Assembly (NCBI GenBank): GCA_031292175.1
Contig: JARLHQ010000011.1
Span: 1-33,083, forward strand
DNA length: 33,083 bases
From: Humidesulfovibrio sp.
GTDB lineage: Bacteria; Desulfobacterota; Desulfovibrionia; Desulfovibrionales; Desulfovibrionaceae
Direction of reading: 5' to 3'
Position 1 is the stretch's first letter. Every line of letters starts with the position of its first letter. Below the pieces are notes generated by a model that was not told the DNA's origin, made no database searches, and saw only the letters and a list, made by a program, of their open reading frames with translations. Positions 6,722-14,156 of this stretch are shown in pieces. The position numbers and the translations under genes were made by a program.

Positions 6722-7894
6722 ATGCGGTTCTCCTCTTCAATCTTTCGGCAGAAGAAATTCCGACTCGGGGCCGTCGCCGCTGTGGGGGGTATTTTACTGC
6801 TCAAGCTGTTGTTCTTTTCTCCCATGAGCGTCAAAGGCGTCAGCCTCGAAAGCCGCGACCTCACAGCGCAGGTGTATGGCAACGGCAGCGTGGAAGCCAA
6901 AGTCGTGGTGGGGGTCTCTAGCAAGATCACTGGCCGGGTCGTGGAACTGCATGTCGACCAAGGCGATATGGTTAAGAAGGGACAGCTCCTGGCGCGATTG
7001 GAGGATACCGATTTTGCTCAGCAAGTTCAGCAGGCCAGCGCCACGGCGCTCAAGGGACGCGCCGACCGCGAGGCGGATGCCGCCACCTACCAGAAGGCCA
7101 GGGCCAATCTGGAGCTTGCGGAGAAGAATATGCGCCGCTTCAATGAACTTGCGGCAAAGGATTTTGTTTCCAAGCAAGAGGCTGAACAATATGAAACGGC
7201 GTATCTTGTGGCAAAGGAGGAATTGCGCCGCTCCAAGGCAGCCATGGAATCAACGCGGATGGGGGAATCCGCTGCCCAGGCCAATACGCGCTACACTGTG
7301 TCCAAGCAGGATGACACGCTCATCTCTGCACCACAGGACGGGCTGGTCATTTCTCGAAACCTGGAACTCGGGGCCATCGTTACGCCCGGCCAGAGCATCT
7401 TCGATCTGACGGATCCGCAGACGGTCTGGGTCAAGGCCAACGTGGATGAGTCACAGATGCGCGGCGTGGCCGTGGGCAAGAAGGCCGTCATCACGCTGCG
7501 CTCCCGGCCGGGTGAGCAGTTCGAGGGCAAGGTCGTCCGTGTGGGCCGCCAGAGCGACCGCGTCACCGAGGAGTCCGAGGTGGACGTGGGTTTCACCGCA
7601 GTGCCGGAGGACTTCCGTCTGGGCGAACAGGCCGACGTGTATATCGTGGTGGCCACCAAGAAGGCCGTGCCAACTATCCCCGCTGCTGCAGTCGTCTGGA
7701 AGATGAAGAAACGCGGGGTCTGGACCGTGGCCGGGGGCAGGCTGGCATACAAGGAGATTACTGGCGGAATTGTGGACCGGCGCGGCTTTCTTGAGGTGAC
7801 AGGGGGGCTTGGCCCGGACGAGATCATCGCCGTGGCCCCGACGTTGGAAATGCAAAAGTTTGAAAATGGCATGCGCGCAAAGGTCGTGAAATGA
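6722..7894 (+). CDS. HlyD/MacA-type periplasmic adaptor (membrane fusion protein)
   Basis: A 390-residue adaptor. An N-terminal anchor helix spans about 17-33. The first half of a lipoyl/barrel-sandwich domain includes GRVVELHVDQGDMVKKGQLL (a span near 70-90). A long alpha-hairpin covers about 95-190, and the second lipoyl half includes ISAPQDGLVISRN. Beta-barrel and membrane-proximal domains complete it. It would bridge the inner-membrane ABC permeases to an outer-membrane channel; no channel gene is in the operon, so a shared TolC-like protein is needed. The ATG at 6722 is preferred over the adjacent TTG at 6719 because AGAGG then lies six bases away. It overlaps the first permease gene by ATGA. 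Confidence 0.88.
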   Translation: MRFSSSIFRQKKFRLGAVAAVGGILLLKLLFFSPMSVKGVSLESRDLTAQVYGNGSVEAKVVVGVSSKITGRVVELHVDQGDMVKKGQLLARLEDTDFAQQVQQASATALKGRADREADAATYQKARANLELAEKNMRRFNELAAKDFVSKQEAEQYETAYLVAKEELRRSKAAMESTRMGESAAQANTRYTVSKQDDTLISAPQDGLVISRNLELGAIVTPGQSIFDLTDPQTVWVKANVDESQMRGVAVGKKAVITLRSRPGEQFEGKVVRVGRQSDRVTEESEVDVGFTAVPEDFRLGEQADVYIVVATKKAVPTIPAAAVVWKMKKRGVWTVAGGRLAYKEITGGIVDRRGFLEVTGGLGPDEIIAVAPTLEMQKFENGMRAKVVK

Positions 7895-9093
7895 ACCTCG
7901 CCATCCGCGATATCCGCTACAACCGGGGGCGCTTCATCCTCACGTCCATCGGCCTGGGCTTGCTCATCGGCGTGGTCATGAGCATGGGAGGCATCTATCA
8001 AGGTCTGTTCGCGGACGCCATGTCCATCAGCGAGGCCACCCGGCCGGACATCTGGGTTGTGCAGCAGGGCACCAATGGCCCCTTTGCCGAAACCTCACGC
8101 ATCCAGGAGGACACGAAATACAGCATCGCCCTGGTTCCCGGCGTGGCCGAGGCGGCTCCACTGTCCTTCCAGACGGTACAGATCGAGCGCGCGGGGCAGC
8201 TCTTCCGCTTCTTCATCGTGGGTTACGATATCAAAAGCTTTGGCGGGCCTCCGGGCCTCCTGGCCGGGCGCGGCATCAACCAGGCCCACTATGAGATGGT
8301 CGCGGCTCAGGGCATGCGCATGAAGCCCGGCGAGACCATCCGTCTGGGCCTGCACGACTACACCGTGGTCGGCGTCACCGGGAAGATGGTCTCCTCCGGC
8401 GGCGATCCCGTGGCCTACGTCACCCTGGCCGATGCCCAGGAAATCCAGTTCCAGAACGACAATGACGCCATCCGCAACAACCGTGAGCGCATCAAGGCCA
8501 CAGTGGCGGGCATCAAGACCCTCACCCCGACCCAGGCCGACCTCCTGACGCGTACCCTGACCAGCGTCACGGAGTCCACGCACACCGTGAACACCGTGGT
8601 GGCGCGGCTGGCTCCCGGCGCGAGCTTGGATGACGTGCAGGGGCGCATCAACCGCTGGAACCACTACCGGGCCATGAGCGATGTGGAGCAGACCCATGTG
8701 CTGACCACGGGACTCATCGAGAAGGCGCGCTTGCAACTGGGCCTGTTCCGCATCATCCTGCTGGTCATCTCGGCGGTCATCATCTCGCTCATCATCTACA
8801 CCTCAACCATCGACAAGATGCGGGTCATCGCCACCCTGAAGCTCATCGGGGCGCAGGATCGGGTCATCATCGGCATGATCTTGCAGCAGTCCCTGCTCAT
8901 GGGTCTGCTGGCTTATGGCATCGGGTACGCTCTCATCATGCTGACCTACGACAAGTTCCCACGTCGGATTGTATTGGTGCCCTTCGACCTCCAGACGCTC
9001 TTTGTCATCATTCTGGCTATTTGCACTCTCTCCAGTTTCGTGGGCATCCGCAAGGCCATGCGCGTGGAACCGGCTGAAGCGCTAGGCGGGTAA
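7891..9093 (+). CDS. FtsX/MacB-type ABC transporter permease 1
   Basis: A 400-residue permease with the MacB/LolC layout. The N-terminal helix is about 16-36. A large periplasmic domain of about 240 residues follows (VPGVAEAAPLSF and the TRTLTSVT region). Three C-terminal helices make up the FtsX domain, with STIDKMRVIATLKLIGAQ as the coupling region and RVEPAEALGG at the end. It is translationally coupled to the adaptor (ATGA overlap) and followed 3 bases later by its ATPase, forming a complete MacAB-like adaptor/permease/ATPase unit. It differs clearly from the other two permeases of the operon. Substrate unknown. Confidence 0.88.
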   Translation: MNLAIRDIRYNRGRFILTSIGLGLLIGVVMSMGGIYQGLFADAMSISEATRPDIWVVQQGTNGPFAETSRIQEDTKYSIALVPGVAEAAPLSFQTVQIERAGQLFRFFIVGYDIKSFGGPPGLLAGRGINQAHYEMVAAQGMRMKPGETIRLGLHDYTVVGVTGKMVSSGGDPVAYVTLADAQEIQFQNDNDAIRNNRERIKATVAGIKTLTPTQADLLTRTLTSVTESTHTVNTVVARLAPGASLDDVQGRINRWNHYRAMSDVEQTHVLTTGLIEKARLQLGLFRIILLVISAVIISLIIYTSTIDKMRVIATLKLIGAQDRVIIGMILQQSLLMGLLAYGIGYALIMLTYDKFPRRIVLVPFDLQTLFVIILAICTLSSFVGIRKAMRVEPAEALGG

Positions 9094-9096
9094 GCC

Positions 9097-9798
9097 ATGT
9101 TTGCTGTTGAGGTCGAGAACCTGACCAAGATTTACGGCAAGGGTGACACAGCGGTGACGGCCATCGCCGAGGCCACTCTCCAGGTCAAGCCCGGCGAGTT
9201 GGTGGCCCTGCTCGGTCCCTCCGGCTCGGGCAAGACCACGCTGCTCACGGCTATCGGTCTCATCAATGAGCCGACCCATGGCCGCGTGGTCATCGACGGT
9301 ACAACCGTTGCCGACGAGGGCTGGACTACGGGATTGGACCTGAAGCGCGTGCGGCGAGAGAAGCTTGGGTTCATCTTTCAGGCCCATAACCTTATTCCAT
9401 TCCTGACAGCCCAGGAGAACGTCATGGTGGCGCTGGAAATCAACGGAGTGGACAAGCGGGAGGCCGAGAAGAGGTCTGCGGAACTTTTGACCGCACTGAA
9501 CCTGGGCCACCGGCTGGGGAATTACCCCTCGGCGCTTTCCGGCGGCGAGTCACAGCGGGTGGCCATTGCCCGTGCCTTGGCCAACCGGCCCAAGGTCATC
9601 CTGGCCGACGAACCCACGGCGGCCTTGGACACGGAGAATGGCCAGAACGTCATGGCCTTGCTCAAGGTCCTGGCGGTAGAGAACCATTCGGCCATCATTG
9701 TAGTCACCCACGACCACCGCATGGTAGAAGGTTTTGACCGGATTTTTCAGGTGAGCGACGGCAGGATCATCAGCGAGGAAAACACGCCGCTGCACTAG
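9097..9798 (+). CDS. LolD/MacB-type ABC transporter ATPase 1
   Basis: A 233-residue ATP-binding subunit with all key motifs. The Walker A is GPSGSGKTT (40-48) and the Q-loop FIFQAHNLIPF (92-102). The signature is LSGGESQR (147-154), the Walker B VILADEPTAALD (167-178) and the switch His205 in VTHDH. The length is typical of the LolD/FtsE/MacB-NBD group, which energises FtsX-type permeases by mechanotransmission rather than classic alternating access. It begins 3 bases after permease 1 and probably dimerises to serve it. A 42-base gap precedes the next permease. Confidence 0.9.
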   Translation: MFAVEVENLTKIYGKGDTAVTAIAEATLQVKPGELVALLGPSGSGKTTLLTAIGLINEPTHGRVVIDGTTVADEGWTTGLDLKRVRREKLGFIFQAHNLIPFLTAQENVMVALEINGVDKREAEKRSAELLTALNLGHRLGNYPSALSGGESQRVAIARALANRPKVILADEPTAALDTENGQNVMALLKVLAVENHSAIIVVTHDHRMVEGFDRIFQVSDGRIISEENTPLH

Positions 9799-9840
9799 CC
9801 ACGCGGCAGGTCGAACAACTGCACCGGAGGTGCCGCGCCC

Positions 9841-11100
9841 ATGCGGATGTCCTACGTGTTCCGTGAACTGTACCTGCGCCGAAGACGCAGCCTGACCTCC
9901 ATGATCGGGCTGGCCGTGGGCATCGCCCTCTTGGTGGTGGTCAACGCCCTGTCCTCGGCCTTCCGCGAGGCCGCCCGCGCGCCCCTGGCCGAGGTCGGCG
10001 CGGACATCAGCATCCAGCGCAACGGCGACGTGCCGCAGGAGCTGGCTGGACCGGTGTTCCCCTGTTCCGCCGTGACCCTGCGGGGGGGCGAGGTGGAGCG
10101 CGTGCGGCAGGTGCCGGGCATCACCGGCCTGGCAACCGGCGTCCTGCTCTGGGTCTTCGACGCGGACCAGTTCACCATCGTCATGGGGCTTGAGCCGGAC
10201 AACCCGCTTGGGCCGGGCAGGCTGCGCCATTTCATCACTCAGGGCAGGTTCCTTTCCGGCAAAGCGGCTGCTGGGACGGAAGCCCTGCTTGAGGTGAATT
10301 ACGCCCAGGAGCACCACCTGAAGGTCGGCGACAACGTCAGCGTGGCGGGCAAGCGTTACCCCGTGGTTGGCTTGGTGGATGCCTCCAAGGCGGCTAAGAT
10401 CGCCGTGGCTGGCGTGTATTTGCCCCTGACCGAGGCCCAGGCGCTGGCCCTGTCCTCTCCCCAGGTCCAGTCCGTTTCGCCCTTCGCTCCGGGTGACGTG
10501 AACCTGCTGTTCCTGACCGCCGACCAGCGGCGAGTCCCAGGCTTGGCGGCGACGCTCAAGGGCATCCTGGGCGACAAGGTCAGCATTTCCACGCCTGAGT
10601 CCTTCTTGAAGCAGTTGGGCAACCTCTTCGCCTTGTCCGATACCTTCGCCTTGGCCGTTTCGGCCATCGCCATCGCCACGGCGGCGCTCCTGGTGCTAAA
10701 GACCACCGCCGGGAACCTCAACGAACGGGCGCGGGAGATCGGTGTCCTCAAGTGCCTGGGCTGGACCAATGCTGATGTCATCAAGCAGCTCCTGGCCGAG
10801 ACGCTCATCCAGTGCTTATTTGCAGGAGTGCTGGGGCTTGCCGTGGCTTGGCTGGCCTGCATGGGCTTAAGCTTCCTTGAGGTGCGCATCCCCATCCCCT
10901 GGGAGATGGCTCCGACCCCGCACTTCCTGCCTGGCGGCGGGGAGCCGGTGTTCAAGACGCTGTCCCTGCCCATGCGCTTGGCCCCCAGCCTGGCGGCCTT
11001 CGCCTTGTCCCTGTGCGTCCTGATCGGCATCCTGACCAGCGGTCTGTTGGTCCGGCGCATCGCCCGCATCAAGCCCTCGGAGGTTCTCCGCCATGAGTGA
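9841..11100 (+). CDS. FtsX/MacB-type ABC transporter permease 2
   Basis: A 419-residue permease with the same four-helix FtsX plan: first helix about 20-38, large periplasmic domain, then three C-terminal helices. The coupling segment reads ERAREIGVLKCLGWTNADV and the protein ends RIKPSEVLRHE. N-terminal and C-terminal segments are close to permease 3 (compare LGWTNADVIKQLLAETLIQC with VGWTGRDVRTQLLAEALVQC), so the two are paralogues. GGAGG lies ten bases before the ATG. It overlaps the following ATPase gene by 8 bases. It probably pairs with permease 3 around ATPase 2 as a heterodimer, like LolC/LolE. Confidence 0.87.
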   Translation: MRMSYVFRELYLRRRRSLTSMIGLAVGIALLVVVNALSSAFREAARAPLAEVGADISIQRNGDVPQELAGPVFPCSAVTLRGGEVERVRQVPGITGLATGVLLWVFDADQFTIVMGLEPDNPLGPGRLRHFITQGRFLSGKAAAGTEALLEVNYAQEHHLKVGDNVSVAGKRYPVVGLVDASKAAKIAVAGVYLPLTEAQALALSSPQVQSVSPFAPGDVNLLFLTADQRRVPGLAATLKGILGDKVSISTPESFLKQLGNLFALSDTFALAVSAIAIATAALLVLKTTAGNLNERAREIGVLKCLGWTNADVIKQLLAETLIQCLFAGVLGLAVAWLACMGLSFLEVRIPIPWEMAPTPHFLPGGGEPVFKTLSLPMRLAPSLAAFALSLCVLIGILTSGLLVRRIARIKPSEVLRHE

Positions 11101-11794
11101 TACCGGCGTCATGAGTAATTCCGCCATCCTGAAGGCCTCGGGCCTCAAGAAGAGCTACGGCGATCTGCCCGTGGTCAAGGGCGTGTCCCTGGACCTGCTG
11201 CCGGGTGAGTTCGTCAGCCTTGTGGGCCGCTCGGGCAGCGGCAAGACAACGCTCCTGGCCCTGCTCTCCGGGCTGGAGCGGGCGGATGCCGGGCAGGTGT
11301 GGCTTGACGGCGTGGACATCACCACGGCCGCCACCACAACAGAGTCGGAAGATGCGCTGGCGCTGCTGCGGCGCAGGTCCGTGGGCTTCATCTTCCAGTC
11401 CTTCCAGCTCATTCCCACGTTGACCGCCTGGGAGAACGTGGCCTTGCCGCTGTTCCCGGTCAAAATGCCCGAGGCCGAACGCCGTGAACGCGCCCAAGCC
11501 CTGCTGAAGCAGATGGGCCTGGGCAGCCGCCTGGAGCATCTGCCGGGTGAGCTTTCCGGCGGGGAGAAGCAACGCGTGGCCATCGCTCGCTCGCTCATCG
11601 GCCGCCCCAAGATCATCTTTGCCGATGAACCCACGGGCAACCTGGATTTCCAGACCGGGCAGGAGATCATGGACATCCTGCGCCGCCTGAATACCGAGGA
11701 CGGTATCGCCATCCTCATGGTCACCCACGATCTGGAACTGTCCAAATCCGCCAACCGAGTCCTGCACATGCAGGACGGGGAGTTACTCGCATGA
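11093..11794 (+). CDS. LolD/MacB-type ABC transporter ATPase 2
   Basis: A 233-residue ATPase with Walker A GRSGSGKTT, Q-loop FIFQSFQLIPT, signature LSGGEKQR, Walker B IIFADEPTGNLD and switch VTHD. The start ATG overlaps the end of permease 2; an internal ATG six codons in (11111) is a possible alternative. Its gene lies between permease 2 and, after a small exported protein, permease 3, which suggests it powers that pair. It ends with an ATGA overlap into the small protein gene. Confidence 0.9.
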   Translation: MSDTGVMSNSAILKASGLKKSYGDLPVVKGVSLDLLPGEFVSLVGRSGSGKTTLLALLSGLERADAGQVWLDGVDITTAATTTESEDALALLRRRSVGFIFQSFQLIPTLTAWENVALPLFPVKMPEAERRERAQALLKQMGLGSRLEHLPGELSGGEKQRVAIARSLIGRPKIIFADEPTGNLDFQTGQEIMDILRRLNTEDGIAILMVTHDLELSKSANRVLHMQDGELLA

Positions 11795-12201
11795 AGCGCA
11801 TCCTCATCTTCCTGCTGGTCCTTGGCCTTTTCGCGTCCGCCACGATCTCGTTTGCCGCCGCCGCCAAGCCTGTGCGGGTGGACGTGTTGTACATGAACCA
11901 CGGGCCGCTCAAACCCACGCTCCAGCAGATGGCGGACCTCTTCGCCAAGTACAAGGGCGTGGTGGTGGTCTCCTGGCACGACTTCGAGAGCGCCGAAGGC
12001 GGGAAGTTCATGGCGGCCAAGGGCATCAAGAACCACGTGCCGCTCATCATCTGGATCAACGACGCGGACACGGTCCAGGTGGAGGGCGCCAAGGTCAGCT
12101 TCACCGGGTTCCCCAGCGGCTCCGGCCCAGCCATGTTCCAGGGCAAGTGGAACATGGACCTGCTGGCCAAGGCCCTGAACCAGGCTACCGGCAGGAAGTA
12201 G
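11791..12201 (+). CDS. Exported thioredoxin-like protein without cysteines, operon-specific
   Basis: A 136-residue protein with a signal peptide (about 1-22, cleavage near FAA/AAK). The mature part has a beta-alpha-beta pattern resembling a thioredoxin fold. VRVDVLYMNHGPL occupies the strand plus active-site loop position, VVVVSWHDFES is the next strand, and VPLIIWIND looks like a cis-proline strand. There is no CxxC; MNHGPL takes its place, so it cannot be a classic oxidoreductase. It could bind substrate or assemble with the permease periplasmic domains. It is coupled at both ends (ATGA upstream, 3 bases to permease 3), so it is an integral part of the system. The fold assignment is my inference. 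Confidence 0.7.
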   Translation: MKRILIFLLVLGLFASATISFAAAAKPVRVDVLYMNHGPLKPTLQQMADLFAKYKGVVVVSWHDFESAEGGKFMAAKGIKNHVPLIIWINDADTVQVEGAKVSFTGFPSGSGPAMFQGKWNMDLLAKALNQATGRK

Positions 12202-12204
12202 GCC

Positions 12205-13440
12205 ATGCTGAACATGTCCTACGTGGTCAATGAGCTGCGGAGGCGTCCGCACCGCACCCTGGTCAACATCCTGGGCATAGCCGTGGGTATCGCCCTGTTT
12301 GTGGCCATCAACGCGGTCTCCGACGGTTACCGCAAGGCCGCCAGCCGCCCTTTCGAGAACCTGGGCGCGGACCTGCTCGTCCAGCGCGCGGAGAAATACC
12401 ACCAGGGCCATGCCCCGATCTCCATGCGCGGGGTGCAGCTTCCGTTCTCGAACCAGCTCATCCCGGCCCAGGACATGACCAAGTTGGAACACATGAATGG
12501 AGTGGCCGCCTCCGCCGGGTCCCTCCTGCTCTGGGAGTTCACGCCCGGTGGCTTCCGCACCTTGCTGGGCCTGGACTTCACACAGCGCGACCTCGGACCG
12601 GGCAGGGTGGTGCGCGGCCTGTCCTTGGGGCGCTTGCCCGAGAATACGGGTGAGGCCCTGGTGGAGAAGCACTACGCCAAGTTCCACCACCTTGGGCTGG
12701 GAGCGATGGTTGATCTCGGCGGCAAGCCGTTCACCATCGTGGGGCAGGTGGAGATCAAGCAGGGCGCGCAGGTGGCTTCGACCAACTTCTATCTGCGCCT
12801 TGAGGACGCCCGAGCCCTGGCCGGGGCAGCGCCAGACGCCCTGAACCAAATGGCCCTGCGCCTCACAGACCCGGCCATGCTGGATGAGGTGAAGGCGCGC
12901 ATCAACGCCGAGGTGCCAGGGGCCGTGGTGGGCAGTTCGGACTCCTTCCTTGAACTCATGGGCGGGGTGTCGCTGGTATCCAGCCGCTTCGCCTTCATCG
13001 TCTCCTGCGTGGCCTTCGCCGCCACCGTGCTGCTCATCATCAAATCCATGACCGCAAGCTTGGTGGAACGCACGGCGGAGATAGGCGTGCTCAAGACCGT
13101 GGGCTGGACCGGGCGGGACGTGCGGACCCAGCTCCTGGCCGAGGCCCTGGTCCAGTGCCTGCTGGGCGGGCTGCTGGGCGTGGCGCTGGGCTTCCTGGGC
13201 GCGCTGGCCCTCAGCAAACTGTCCATCACCATGGCCGTCCCTTGGGGGCTGAACCCGCTTCCGGCGATGGCCAAGGCCGAAGCCCAAGCGGCCCAGACCA
13301 TGCTTCTGCCCGTGGCGGTGTCCTGGCGGCTGGCAGGCATCGCTCTGGCTCTGTCCGTGCTCTCCGGTGTGCTGGCGGCCTGGGCGCTTGCTCGACAGAC
13401 GGCCGGCATCAAGCCTGCGGTCACACTGCGGCGGCTTTAG
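12205..13440 (+). CDS. FtsX/MacB-type ABC transporter permease 3
   Basis: A 411-residue permease paralogous to permease 2. The N-terminus is MSYVVNELRRRPHRTLVN followed by a membrane helix (about 22-40). A large periplasmic domain comes next, then the coupling segment ERTAEIGVLKTVGWTGRDV, and the protein ends GIKPAVTLRRL. It is the last gene of the operon. An inverted repeat 24 bases downstream may end transcription. The similarity of permeases 2 and 3, and their position on either side of one ATPase, suggest duplication followed by specialisation into a heterodimer. Confidence 0.87.
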   Translation: MLNMSYVVNELRRRPHRTLVNILGIAVGIALFVAINAVSDGYRKAASRPFENLGADLLVQRAEKYHQGHAPISMRGVQLPFSNQLIPAQDMTKLEHMNGVAASAGSLLLWEFTPGGFRTLLGLDFTQRDLGPGRVVRGLSLGRLPENTGEALVEKHYAKFHHLGLGAMVDLGGKPFTIVGQVEIKQGAQVASTNFYLRLEDARALAGAAPDALNQMALRLTDPAMLDEVKARINAEVPGAVVGSSDSFLELMGGVSLVSSRFAFIVSCVAFAATVLLIIKSMTASLVERTAEIGVLKTVGWTGRDVRTQLLAEALVQCLLGGLLGVALGFLGALALSKLSITMAVPWGLNPLPAMAKAEAQAAQTMLLPVAVSWRLAGIALALSVLSGVLAAWALARQTAGIKPAVTLRRL

Positions 13441-13463
13441 GAAAGGGATCACTCTGGTTTCCC

Positions 13464-13487
13464 GCAAAATCCTGCACAAGATTTTGC
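13464..13487. terminator. Possible stem-loop at the end of the ABC efflux operon
   Basis: GCAAAATC (13464-13471) pairs perfectly with GATTTTGC (13480-13487) across an 8-base loop, 24 bases after the stop codon of permease 3. The stem is AT-rich and there is no T-run on the plus strand, so termination would be weak; it may instead be a recombinase-arm or mRNA-end hairpin. Confidence 0.35.
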
Positions 13488-13618
13488 AGCAAAAAAGTGC
13501 AAGCCATACGCTATCTTTCCGGCCGTTCGTTCCCGCGTGGGTGGCTGACTTCCCCCCATGCTGCCCGCTTTTCTCCTCGGACGTCCATATGCCTATTGGG
13601 TGGTCTTAAACCCCTAAG

Positions 13619-13704
13619 AAACAAGAAACCCCGCTTTCGCGGGGTCTTGTGGACTTGAAAATCTTGTCTGGAAGATCTTTTGGTGGAGGCGGAGAGAATC
13701 GAAC
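13619..13704 (+). repeat. ssrA 3' end and flank, parental copy of the direct repeat (copy B)
   Basis: This segment comprises the ssrA terminator, a spacer beginning CTTGTGGACTT, and the last ~24 bases of tmRNA. It is the intact version of the copies at 4695-4782 and (in part) 3104-3139. The match to 4695 ends at the TTCGA of the T-loop, which would place the recombination core in the tmRNA T-arm. Confidence 0.7.
13628..13645 (-). terminator. Rho-independent terminator of ssrA
   Basis: On the minus strand, ACCCCGC-GAAA-GCGGGGT forms a 7-bp GNRA-capped hairpin followed by TTTCTTGTTTCTT. It lies 36 bases beyond the tmRNA 3' end. The same hairpin is conserved in the duplicate at 4705-4722. Confidence 0.8.
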
Positions 13705-14035
13705 TCTCGTCCGAGAACGCTTTGCGCGTGGCGTCTACAGGTTTAGAACAGGTACAATTCTCGTCGTTTCATTGGCCCCTGTTCAGGCACGAAACGACAT
13801 GTCCGCCTTGTGCCGCGTGCATACGGCGGACGCCATCTGCACGCCGTCCCGATAGGGTTTTGTCGATCCTTAAAACGTATCGGACGTCAGTTAGAAGGAT
13901 CGTGACTGGTTATTAAGCAGCCAGAGCGTAATCGTAGTCGTTGGCACTTGAGTGCTTGCCGCTTTTTACGAGGCCAGCGGCGCCTCGACCTGCTGCCACG
14001 GCATCGACTGTCCCCGTCGAAACCGGTGCGCCCCC
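13681..14035 (-). ncRNA. ssrA: Transfer-messenger RNA (tmRNA)
   Basis: The minus-strand RNA starts GGGGGCG at 14035 and ends with encoded CCA at 13681. The 5' GGGGGCG pairs with CGCCTCC next to the 3' ACCA to make the 7-bp acceptor stem, including the G3-U pair required by alanyl-tRNA synthetase. A T-arm with TTCGATT is present, and GGTTTCGACGGGGA follows the acceptor strand as in other one-piece tmRNAs. The tag reading frame encodes (A)ANDYDYALAA then TAA (around 13915-13950), a normal degradation tag for rescued ribosomes. The length of 355 nt is typical. Its 3' end appears to have served as an integration site. Confidence 0.95.
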
Positions 14036-14063
14036 TTTCAAAGATCATGTGTGACTGCGCATA

Positions 14064-14144
14064 AAGATAAGTCTGAAGTTCTCCCTGGCAAGGGGCTGTC
14101 AAACCCAAACGCAAAATTCTGCCTGGATGGGGGAGGGGTGTCAA
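14064..14144 (-). promoter_or_regulatory. Candidate ssrA promoters
   Basis: Two sigma-70-like pairs read leftward. The distal one is TTGACA (14139-14144) and CAGAAT (14116-14121), 17 bases apart with a perfect -35. The proximal one is TTGCCA (14086-14091) and TATCTT (14064-14069), 16 bases apart. Either would give a short precursor trimmed by RNase P at 14035. Confidence 0.4.
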
Positions 14145-14156
14145 GGAAGAAAGGGT

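Larger units (their letters stand above)
4695..13704. mobile_element. Putative genomic island integrated at ssrA (integrase lost)
   Basis: The block is delimited by direct repeats of the ssrA 3' region: the functional end at 13619-13704 and the decayed copy at 4695-4782. tmRNA 3' ends are known integration sites for tyrosine-recombinase islands and prophages. The cargo is a self-contained sensing/efflux operon (5097-13440) with its own sigma factor. No integrase, excisionase or replication gene is present. Base composition of the cargo is similar to the flanks, so the insertion would be old or from a related host. Confidence 0.5.

Noticed and set aside
11155..13479. Very long open frame (774 codons) on the minus strand opposite ATPase 2 and permease 3
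   Set aside because: It is antisense to well-supported coding genes in GC-rich DNA, crosses their boundaries, is rich in His/Gly/Gln/Arg shadow composition, and has no domain I recognise.
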